The position numbers were made by a program, and so were the translations under genes. From contig OW121741.1 of NCBI GenBank assembly GCA_933228675.1, positions 76,436,629 to 76,500,628 on the forward strand: a stretch of 64,000 nucleotides of DNA. Direction: 5' to 3'. This DNA is from Stomorhina lunata (lineage: Eukaryota > Arthropoda > Insecta > Diptera > Rhiniidae). The notes beneath the pieces are model-generated. The model was not told the origin of the DNA, ran no database searches, and was given only the letters and a program-made list of their open reading frames with translations. Positions 1-9,030 of this stretch are shown piece by piece; within the stretch, counting starts at the first letter, position 1; every line of letters begins with the position of its first letter.

Positions 1-249
1 GTCAAATGTGGGTGAACCGGCGTGGTATAACAGTTTGGTCATCCGCCTAGCATACCAGAGGTCCCAAGTTCGATACCGGCCAGACTCACTTGGAAAAAAT
101 AAATTTTCAAAAAAGCGGCGGTTCACCTCATAACTCAGCTAGCCACTGGTTATTGTGTATTAGGCTATGTAAAACTTCTCTAACTAATGCATTTGCCTTT
201 CGGAGCCGGAGTTAAAACGTAGGCCTCTTTCAATGAGTCTTAAAAATAG
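1..249 (+). mobile_element. tRNA-derived SINE, copy A
   Basis: The head (about 10-90) has a tRNA-like layout: an A-box-like stretch around GTGGTATAACAG and a B-box-like AAGTTCGATACC. These are internal RNA polymerase III promoter elements. A body of about 160 bp follows. The whole unit recurs in reverse orientation at 60268-60514, with matching words such as CTAGCATACCAGAGGTCCCA in the head and CAGCTAGCCACTGGTTATTG in the body. Two copies sharing head and body identify a dispersed element rather than a tRNA gene. The 5' end may be cut by the window edge. Confidence 0.75.
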
Positions 250-311
250 ATTCGGATGCAGCTCATTGTCTGAGAGAAGTACTTCTTGTTCCAATTGGAG
301 TCGTAAGTTAC

Positions 312-509
312 ATATCGCACTTTTTCAACAAGAGGGTATTAACTCAAAATTTTTAAATTTTCACTTTTTAGAAGAAATTGATGTGTAGTGGTCTTATCTA
401 CCCATTGTAAAAATCTGACATCTGACATAGTAAAATTAAATAGTTTTTTGACTCTACTGAAAGTTTAAAAATTTTGAGTTAATACCCTCTTGTTGATCAA
501 GTGCGATAT
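312..509. mobile_element. MITE with 52-bp terminal inverted repeats
   Basis: Positions 312-363 and 458-509 are inverted copies of each other over 52 bp with only a few mismatches. The arms start ATATCGCACTT and contain CAACAAGAGGGTATTAACTC. The 94-bp middle has no coding potential. Short length, long terminal inverted repeats and no ORF are typical of a miniature DNA transposon. I cannot assign a superfamily because the target duplication is not clear. Confidence 0.75.
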
Positions 510-968
510 ATTTACTAAATTTAGTTTAATAGCTATTATAACTTGAAATTTATCAATATTAAAGTGTTTCCTTTTACTTGGTTATATGGGAGCTATAATC
601 AATTATTGACGAATTTTGCTTAATTTCAATAAAAAATGTTTCCTGTATTTTCTTTTTTCTTTTGCTTAAGCGTTATCATAATTTCAATACACCCTATATT
701 CTTAATCGTATTTAGCTATTTCCATTAGTGTTAAAAAAATAGTGCCTTCTACTTCCATCGGAGACATTACATAAAGTCTTTATTACTTCGTCCGGTATTA
801 GATAGATAGTGTTATATTTTATTACTTTTGATGGCAATAGCACAAAAATTAATGCAAAAAAAATATTTTTGACTTAATCGGAAAATTTTTTAAACATCTT
901 TACACCACAGTAAATTTTTTCGAATAATACCCTCTATAAACCATAAAACTGCCAATATTGGAAAATAA

Positions 969-1034
<66 letters not shown>

Positions 1035-1734
1035 AGTTGAGTGTTATGGAAGCCGATTATAGCAATGTGTCAAATTGCTAAGGAAATATCAAATTAGTTT
1101 GAGAAATTTCTTGAATATGAAATGTTTTTTCAGACTGAGTTTGTGATTAATAGTTATTGAAGATTGAGAAAAATATAAACTGCATTCTCAACATAATTTT
1201 TTTAGAAAAGTTTTAAAATAGGTTAAAGAGAAGCGAATTTTCGAAATATTTCCTTATGATACAAATAACATATGAATTTAATTGTCGCTTGATATGAATA
1301 TCAAAGTTGTTAAGCTCTATTTCTGCAAACCTAAAGTTTCTGTCCTTAAATTTTGAAACTGGTAATCTTAAAAATAAAAGTTCTTTATAAGCTTTAAACA
1401 TTTTTTAAGGTCGATAGTTAACACTTGTGCTTGACATAACCCAATTTTTCTAATTTTTTTATTCAATGTTTTAATATGAAAAGCTTTGGAACAGATCTAA
1501 TAACAAGTGTTCTTTTTGCAAAATGTGCAAAACAATTTAAGCGATTTTCATAAATAAAAATCATTGACAATCAAACTTGGCAGCACTTTGTCGTTGTTTA
1601 CAAAATTTGACAAATTTCGGCTTCAGCTGTTGTTGACAAACGTTTACCTTTACCTTAATTTAAGAGACAATTTTATAAATATTTTAATTAAATAAGTTTT
1701 TGCCAAAGAATTTGTAAGAAAATAATCTAGCACA
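510..1734. other. AT-rich intergenic DNA upstream of Dim1
   Basis: I see no gene here. It holds a TA microsatellite at 977-1032. The last 170 bp before the Dim1 start codon are less repetitive and presumably contain the promoter and 5' UTR, but no TATA box or initiator can be fixed with confidence. Confidence 0.5.
977..1032. repeat. (TA)n microsatellite
   Basis: An uninterrupted run of about 28 TA dinucleotides, preceded by a short A-run. Confidence 0.95.
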
Positions 1735-2220
1735 ATGTCTTATATGTTACCACATTTACACAATGGATGGCAGGTGGACCAAGCCATTCTATCAGAGGAG
1801 GATCGAGTAGTGGTAAGACATATCATCTACAATTTGTGCTCAATAACCAACCTTTCACTTCGTTCAAAGGTAATACGTTTCGGTCACGATTGGGACCCCG
1901 CCTGTATGAAAATGGACGAGGTATTATATAGCATAGCGGAAAAAGTGAAAAATTTCGCTGTTATTTATTTGGTTGACATCACCGAGGTGCCCGATTTCAA
2001 TAAAATGTATGAATTGTATGATCCCTGCACGGTTATGTTCTTCTTTCGCAACAAACATATTATGATTGATTTAGGTACGGGCAATAACAACAAAATCAAT
2101 TGGCCACTGGAGGATAAGCAGGAAATGATAGATATTGTTGAGACTGTTTACAGAGGGGCACGCAAGGGTCGTGGTCTAGTGGTATCACCTAAGGATTATT
2201 CAACTAAATATAGATATTAA
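1735..2220 (+). CDS. Dim1: Dim1, U5 snRNP 15-kDa protein (thioredoxin-like 4A)
   Basis: Dim1 (human TXNL4A, yeast Dib1) is a thioredoxin-fold core protein of the U5 and U4/U6.U5 snRNPs, needed for pre-mRNA splicing in the nucleus. Recognisable stretches include MSYMLPHLHNGWQVDQAI, IRFGHDWDPACMKMDEVLYS, DPCTVMFFFRNKHIMIDLG and the C-terminal KGRGLVVSPKDYSTKYRY. Read straight through, the frame gives 161 residues, 19 more than the family. The excess (HIIYNLCSITNLSLRSKV and a neighbour) is a 57-nt intron at 1813-1869 with no stop and no frame change. The true CDS is 1735-1812 joined to 1870-2220, giving 142 aa, the human length. The start codon context is GCACAATG. As in the family, the usual thioredoxin CXXC pair is absent. 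The symbol is the Drosophila/yeast-style name. Confidence 0.97.
   Translation: MSYMLPHLHNGWQVDQAILSEEDRVVVRHIIYNLCSITNLSLRSKVIRFGHDWDPACMKMDEVLYSIAEKVKNFAVIYLVDITEVPDFNKMYELYDPCTVMFFFRNKHIMIDLGTGNNNKINWPLEDKQEMIDIVETVYRGARKGRGLVVSPKDYSTKYRY
1813..1869 (+). other. 57-nt in-frame intron of Dim1
   Basis: The donor is GTG|GTAAGACAT and the acceptor is TTCAAAG|GTAATACG. A branch-point-like CAATAACC lies about 25 nt before the acceptor. Removal restores DRVVVIRFGHDWD, the conserved Dim1 sequence. The length is a multiple of three without a stop, so retention would add 19 residues instead of truncating the protein. Confidence 0.93.
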
Positions 2221-2243
2221 GGAATAGTTTTTAAGATATTTTT

Positions 2244-2249
2244 AATAAA
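2244..2249 (+). terminator. Poly(A) signal of Dim1
   Basis: AATAAA lies 24 nt after the Dim1 stop codon, in the expected place for a compact fly 3' UTR. A second signal further down was not looked for in detail. Confidence 0.65.
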
Positions 2250-2453
2250 TGTAATATATGAAACAAATATCTTCAAAGTGCAAATATTTAGCCATGTTCA
2301 TCTATAATATGTACTCTAACGAAATACCCAAAAAAATCCGAAGTTGTCAGAATTAAAAGAAAAAAAAAACATGCATAGGCATTCTAACCACTGCCCTAAA
2401 CTTTAGAATAAACAGGTGTAATAGGAGCAGGAATACTACTATCTAATTTGCAG

Positions 2454-2627
2454 ATGTTTACATGGGGCATGCCCGAATCGGTGGAACACATTTACTGCCA
2501 CTTTCCAAGGCATCATTATCGTAGACTTAAACATCTAGGCAATAGGTTTCATGTAGAGCTGCAGGATTTACAGCAGTGTAAACTGAATAATCTTGTAGAA
2601 TTTATAATTGATGTCTTTATCCCTTAG
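2454..2627 (+). pseudogene. LINE ORF2 C-terminal fragment
   Basis: A 57-codon open stretch reads SVEHIYCHFPRHHYRRLKHLGNRF then FHVELQDLQQCKLNNLVEFI. The pattern E-H-x-x-C-x-C/F-P followed by RR-L-x-x-LG is typical of the C-terminal part of R1/I/Jockey-type LINE ORF2 proteins after the reverse transcriptase. Nothing upstream continues it, so it is a dead fragment. Clade uncertain. Confidence 0.5.
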
Positions 2628-3509
2628 TTTTATTTTTTCTAATTTCTTCTATCACTCTTATTATATATACTTACTTTTCTCCTCAAATTATATATACTTA
2701 CTTTTCAGCCTTTTCGATAATCTATACATCTACACTTTTCAATCAATGAAGGATCTCAATAGACCCAATGGGTTTTCGAAAGAAGGTGTCATTATAACAC
2801 TACCTTTCTAACCTAACATAACCTCACTTAACCTAAGTGCTTAATAAAATACCCTATAATTGTCATAGAAAATTTCGTGTTGCTTTTCAAGATATTCCCC
2901 AGAAATATCAATATTCATTTTATAAACCAATTTTCGAATTACTTTCCGTTTTAAATGAGGTACCTTATAAACAAATATTTTGAACTAATCAACCGCTTTA
3001 TCAGGTGTCGAAAAACATTAACCTTACAATTAATTTTATATGACAGATAATTGGTTGTCAAATAACGACAATACGACGGATGACCTATTAAGTCTACATT
3101 TGTTTGGACTAATGGTTGTGCATTATATAGAATTGACCACACTACGTCGCAACTATGAAAAGACGCCTATAGAATTCAGATTTCCTTGCATTTTTTTTGC
3201 AACTGTCAGTTGACTTCTATATAAATTTGAAGAATCTAAGATATTTAGAAGAAGAATCTAAGATATTTAGTGGGTTTAGAGGGTTGACTAGGCGTCAAAG
3301 AAGTCAAATGTGGGTTTATCAGCTAATAAAGTCATGCCAACCATTTTTTGCAGAATGCGATATAATACTACCCTTAAAAGGGGAAAACCAAAAATGCCGA
3401 AAATTATACCAATTTTTGGTTCGATTTAATTAGGAAAGTTTAAGAAATCGGCTACGAATTGCCCTATCATCAGATCGGGCCTCTTCATCAGATTTTTCTC
3501 CATGTAACT
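2628..3509. other. Non-coding, no feature recognised
   Basis: AT-rich sequence with only short chance ORFs. I see no known domain, RNA gene or clear repeat. Confidence 0.4.
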
Positions 3510-3574
3510 ATTTCTTGGTCTCGAACATGAAAAAATTCCACCAAGCCATTTTTTCATGTTCGAGACCAAGAAAT
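3510..3574. repeat. Perfect 27-bp inverted repeat with 11-nt loop
   Basis: Left arm 3510-3536 and right arm 3548-3574 are exact reverse complements. They contain TTGGTCTCGAACATG and CATGTTCGAGACCAA. The loop is 11 nt. The hairpin lies 12 bp before an internally deleted LINE copy (3586-3963). It could be a recent inversion-duplication or a small foldback element. Confidence 0.9.
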
Positions 3575-3585
3575 TAGGCTAATAT

Positions 3586-3963
3586 AGGGGATGTTAGATA
3601 CCAAGCAACGGTTCTGATTGGTCTTAACTAGGTAAGCCCAGACTTATCTTGGTTATCCTTCATCTCAACTGTGGACACTGACCTCGTGGTATTACCCGGA
3701 GAACTACCATAACATCCGTTAACGTGGTAAGCTAACATGTGCCGCGAGTTCTCCATAATAACGATAAAAAATATGGATAAGGACGTCGGGCTAGTAACTT
3801 CTGAAACTTCGATGGAAAGACCAAGTAAATACAAATCTTTAAAAGCTTGGCCTACGAAAAATAGGCCTACGAAGGTCGAAGCGTATGGATTTCTAAAATA
3901 TGCTCGGCCTTCAACCTTAAAAGGTTGTAAATATAGGCCATTTATGGAAGTAAGTAAGAAAGA
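3586..3963 (+). mobile_element. Internally deleted RTE-like LINE copy
   Basis: Positions 3586-3810 match the 5' region of the larger element starting at 6200, with shared words AACGGTTCTGAT and CATCTCA(A/G)CTGTGGACAC. Positions about 3840-3963 match its 3' end at 11880-12010, with shared TTCTAAAATATGCTCGGCCTT. The whole coding region between is missing. It ends in a GTAAGTAAGAAAG short-repeat tail, as RTE-type LINEs do. It is either a deletion derivative or a non-autonomous form. Confidence 0.7.
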
Positions 3964-6199
3964 AATTTGACTGCATAATCATCTCACAAACAGGTGCCTA
4001 TTTTAAAAACTTCGAGAGGTCTTTAAAATAGGCACTTATTTTTCTGAAGATCTCAAATGGAGACACGTTTAGCTAAGTGTTTAGAACTCAGAGAAGAATA
4101 TGCTGAAAAATAAAATAACATTTTGAATAAAAACCTATGTCAGAAACTTCTTGAACTGCTCTCGTAATCGAAGTCGAAAGTGCATTCAAATTTTCGAAAC
4201 TACCCAAAACCATCAAGTTTGAGTCTGTGTAGTTTTGAGTAAGAGGGGAAATTTAATTACTGTCTCAATTTAGTAAAGACTCAAACCAAAACAGTGTTCG
4301 AAAATGCAATTGGGTGAGTTTTGGGTAACTCGGTTTGCATAGTTTCAACTTTTTTCATTGAGTATTTTTTCTCATAAGTCCGAACTTACCCAGAAAGTGA
4401 AGAAACAGACCCATAGAAAAACTTTAGATTTGGAATTAAATTTTGACAAAAAATAAAAAACATTTTGAAATGATTTTCATATTATTTACTGATTTTCTTT
4501 ATTAAATTGTTGCTAACATTTACATTAATTTCATGTTTTATTTATATTATTTTTCTGCGTTTTGTTGTTGTTTTTATTTTGTTTTAAATAACATTAACTA
4601 AAATTTTAATCATTTTTTTTTTGGTTTAATGCTTTTTTTTCTTGTTTTATTAAACTTAAACGATTTTCTTATAATTTTTGTTTTTTTCTGTTTAATTATT
4701 TTAAATACCCATTCAACTAATAATACTCGTACATATTTATTTATATTGTTTATTGTATTTTTTTTTTGTTTTAGTTATTTAGTTTTTAATAATAATTAAA
4801 TTATAAAGATTATTTCATTTAAGTTTTTTTTAGTTTTATTATTTTGGTTTTAAACTATTTCGTTTTATATTTTTTAGTTTAATATTTCTTCTTTTTTTCT
4901 TTCTTTTAAATAAATTAAGAAAAATATTTAAAATAATAAAAAGATTTTGAGAATTTTTATTAAAATTATATGTAATTTATTTAAATAATTAAATTAATTT
5001 TAAATGGTGTTTATTTGGTTTTAAAATTTTACTTGATTTAACAATTTGATTTTAATATAATTTTTTTAATAATTTGGAAAACTATAATAAATGCCTTAAC
5101 TGATGTTCCTTAATACTGCAGCTTAAACATTTAATTTTTTTTTTTTAATTTTTTATAATTCAAATAAAACAATGAAGTCTAAATCCCACATTATGTATAA
5201 AATATTCTATATTTTAAATGTTTATGTTGATAACAGAGAGTAAATTTGATTAAATTTAACAATAATTAAAGAGTTTAAAACATTTTTCTAATAAAAAAAC
5301 CAAAACGGCTTTTTAACCGGAAATACTTTAAGTGAGGCGCAAGCTAAACTGTGGCATTTAAAAAGAAAGAAAGAGAGATAGGGGAGAATTGCCAGGTCAA
5401 AAATTACTTTAGTAATGCCAGATCTTATTAATAACTAACATTCATTAATTTAACCCTCAGCGACTAACATGATATAGTACTCAAAATTCTAATGACGTGG
5501 TAGACTTTTAGGCACCTTTTTCATGGGTTATATTTTGAAAGACTTGTTTTATTAACCTAAAAAGTAAGTTATTATTTTATAGTTATTATTCTCATCCAAG
5601 TTTTTTTCATAAAATTAATTTCGGAACAAAGCATAGAATTGATGTCTGCTAGACTACCGGTCAGTCGCAGAGGCTTAAGAATTTAAAGAGAACGAAACAA
5701 AAATAATGTCTTAATTAGTTTTGTGCCAGCAGGAGGTACAAAATACCACCAGTGGATTGTGCCAAATATCGCTCCATATATATTTTTTTTTTTTTTTAAC
5801 AAGGATGTCATTGCGAAAATGTATAAAATAAATAAACCTTTTGGGGTCTTGAATGTGAACTTTCTGATTCAATGCCGTGGCATGACAACGGATTTCTTTA
5901 TTGGTTTAAAAAGTATTGAATTGCTTCATAGGTAATTGCGTTTTTTGTTTTATTGAAAGTAAATACATTTTTTCAAATTATTTACTTTAATCAAGTACAT
6001 ACAATGGCGGTCATCTAATAAGCCCAGCCAGAACAAAATTTTTGAAGTACATTTTACATCAAGTTAAATTATAATTATAACTACTTATACTAAAGAAAAC
6101 TAATGAAAAAAGAAAAAAAAAAATTCATAATCTTTTTTTTGTAGGGACAACTAATAAGTCCACTTCAATTAAATTATTAGTGGTAAATATGGGTGAAGT
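3964..6199. other. AT-rich non-coding DNA with a T-rich block
   Basis: No gene seen. A perfect 14-bp inverted repeat lies at 3994-4007 and 4022-4035 (GTGCCTATTTTAAA arms). Positions about 4440-5160 are a strand-asymmetric T-rich low-complexity block. Similar blocks lie at 12200-12920, 17330-18060 and 27780-28430. Confidence 0.5.
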
Positions 6200-6591
6200 A
6201 GGGGATATTCGATACCAAGTAACGGTTCTGATCGGTTTAACTCGGTAAACCCAGGCTTATCTTGGTCCATCCTTCATCTCAGCTGTGGACACATACCTCC
6301 TCGTGGTGTCACCTGGTTAGCTACGTTAACAGACGTTAAAGTAATGAGCAAATAAGTGCCGCGCCTTTTCCCATAAAAACGATAAAAACATGGGCATAGG
6401 ACGTAGGGCTAGCAACCCACTCCTGGAACAAAATAATGCGGAATCTTTTTTCCATTTTCATCCCATTTAACGAAAGGCTAGCGACAAAACGCGTTAAAGC
6501 TAAGTACTTCCATCTGAGTTTAATTTGTGCTCACGCCCCAACAGAGGAGAAAGAGTCACTGAGTGATTTTAACGCAGGGCAGGAAAGTTGA

Positions 6592-6888
6592 TTGATCCTA
6601 CTGTTGGTAAATTTAGTCTCCTTTGCTGCGGCTCTCAATATGGTCATAAGCAGCACCAGATTTCCACACCTTAATATCCACAATCATACATGGGTATCTC
6701 CTGATCAAAGAACAAAAAATCAAATAGACCATATTGTAGTTGATGGAAGACACTCATCAAGTGTGTTGGATGTGCGTTCCATGCAAGGAGCCAACATAGA
6801 CTCCGATCATTACCTTGTTGTAACCAAGGTGAGAACACGTCTAAGTGTGTCATTGAGCGTGCAGGCAGAAGCGCAAAAGGAAGTATGA
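6592..6888 (+). pseudogene. LINE endonuclease domain fragment
   Basis: The C-terminal part of an apurinic-like (APE-type) endonuclease. Motifs read RFPHLNIHNHTWVSPDQRTK, NQIDHIVVDGRHSSSVLDVR and GANIDSDHYLVVTKVRTRLS. The SDH near the end is the conserved catalytic aspartate-histidine of APE endonucleases. The N-terminal part of the domain is not readable in this frame. The element uses this domain to nick target DNA for target-primed reverse transcription. This copy is dead. Confidence 0.75.
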
Positions 6889-7292
6889 GGTAAAAAAACT
6901 CAAATCTCAGCAAATTGCCACTGACTACTCCAAACAAGCAACGCAAACTCTAGCTCAAGCGACATTTACACGTTATGGCAAAATATTACCAACTCCATGA
7001 ATTCTGCTGTAAAATCAGTGGTACCAAGTCACTCATCCTAAAAACTCTTGATATGCTGAGAAAAATGCTACTCGTGGATCTTTAGAAAGATATCGAGAAA
7101 AAAAGAGGGAAGAGAAACGACAATTTCGCAGAAAAAGGAAAGACATGTGTTTGAGGAGATTGAGATGTATAAGACACAAAATGAAGTAAGTAAATTTTAC
7201 CAAAAAATTAAGCACCATATGGATGGTTATGGCAACTATGTCTTTCCTGTTAGGACGAATAAGGAAATCCGGTTACAGATACAGAAAGCGTA

Positions 7293-8330
7293 TTGAAACT
7301 GTGGAAGGAGCACTTTTGCAAGTTGTTGGATGCTAATGAAAGCGATCACGATGACACGCCTGAACAAATCAAAGACGACGGCGCTATATGTCCACCATCA
7401 AACCAGAAAGGGGTTAGAACTGCAGTAGCGCGATTAAAAAATAATAAAGCTGCTGGTGTCGATGGTTTGCCAGCAGAGCTTTTAGAGGCTGGAGGTGATG
7501 AGCTGATAAGGTGTATGTTCCGGCTGGAACCTCATTGTCCGGATTTTAATATCGGTGTCCTTTGTCCAGTGTACACAAAAGGAGATAAAATTATATGTGC
7601 AAATTATAGAGGGAAGGTCTCCTCTCAATTGCATATAAGATTATATCGACCATAATGTGTGAAAGGCTGAAACCTTAAGTTAACGAAATAATTGGGACGT
7701 ACTAATGTGGCTTTAGACCAGGTAAATCAACCACTGTCCAGATGTTTACTAAACGTCAAATCCTAGAGAAGACCCAAGAAAAAGAAATAGATATGTATCA
7801 TCTTTTTGTTGACTACTAATCAGCTTTTGACAGCTCGATACGAAAGTGTTTAATGCAATGTTTGAGTTCTCCATCTCTACGAAGCTATGCAGGATGACAC
7901 AAGATAGGTATGAACCTATTAGACTCTTTTATTACTAAACTGGGATTTAGGAAAGGTGACAGTCTATCTTGTGACCTCTTTAATTTTGTGTTAGAGAAAA
8001 TCTTGCGAGATGCAGCAGTTAATACAACAGATACAATATTCAATAGAAAACATATGCTAATCGCGTTTGCCGCTGACATTGATATTTTGGGACGCACTTT
8101 TCGCATATCCGTTGAGAACTTTAGCTTCGAGGTTGTAAAGAATTTGTATACCTTGGTACTGCTATGAACACCAACAACGATATAATCTTCGAAATCAAAC
8201 GCCAATAGATGCTATTTTGGTCTAAGCAAACACCTAAGAAATAAAGTCTTCTCCATAAGAACTAAAATCACGCTCTATAAAACGCTTATAATATCCGTGT
8301 TATATTTAATATGGTGCTGAATCAAAGGCA
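7293..8330 (+). pseudogene. LINE reverse transcriptase, broken by stops and frameshifts
   Basis: Pieces of one reverse transcriptase occur in order but in several frames. LWKEHFCKLLDANES and LKNNKAAGVDGLPAELLEAG (fingers) are in 7293-7655. Then CGFRPGKSTTVQMFTKRQIL and a damaged motif A, where a TAA interrupts HLFVDYxSAFDS, occur near 7700-7835. GFRKGDSLSCDLFNFVLEKI follows at about 7950. The catalytic FADD-type box has decayed to AFAADIDILGRT (about 8065-8100). It cannot encode an active enzyme. Confidence 0.8.
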
Positions 8331-8461
8331 CTTGCAGATAAGCTTTTTTTTGAAGTTTTGGGAGGAAGATTTTGTACCAGTTTGCATCAACACTGAATGT
8401 TGACATCAAAAGAACCATGAGCTGTATAAGTTGTGGAACACATTAAGCAACTGCGGCTGCG

Positions 8462-8922
8462 CACAGTGGTTTACGGACGCTTTTTTTTGGAAATAATTCT
8501 GTAACTTTTGAACGACTGGAGATATTTGAATGAAATTTGGCATGGTGATAGTCAAGGAGTATTCGAGTTGGTTTTCAAATGCACTGGCCCATGAGGGGTC
8601 GGGAGAGTGATTGATGGACCTTCAAAGTTGGTCACCTCGGGTGTTCGACTTTTTTAAAAATTCGCCAAAAATCCATTTATGAATGGATTGAGAAGAAATT
8701 TTGAACTTAAGTTCTCCTTTAGAAGGTCTACAAAAAATACGCTTACATGTGTAGGTTATCTCCTTTGGGTTTCGAGATATTTGGATAAAAATGAATTTTT
8801 GGGTTGATTTTTTACCTATTTTTTTAAGCTTTTTTTGATCTGGTGGACGTATCTGAAGATCAAAAATTTTTTAAGAATATTCGTTAAAATTGTAACAAAA
8901 TTCTAAATAATTTTTGTGCAAC
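8462..8922. mobile_element. 461-bp non-coding insertion inside the LINE
   Basis: The LINE reading is interrupted here. On either side stands nearly the same 9-mer (GCGGCTGCG at 8453-8461, GCAGCTGCG at 8923-8931), as expected of a target duplication. The insert starts CACAGTGGTTTACGG and ends TTTTTGTGCAAC. It has no ORF of note. It is probably a non-autonomous DNA transposon. The exact ends are uncertain because the flanking word is itself palindromic. Confidence 0.6.
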
Positions 8923-9030
8923 GCAGCTGCGTTGGCTAGCAAATGGATGAAAATACTCCGGCAAGAAAAGTGTTCGATAATGATCCTAAAAGTAACACGT
9001 AGAAGAGGGCGTACAAAACTTCGATTAAAA

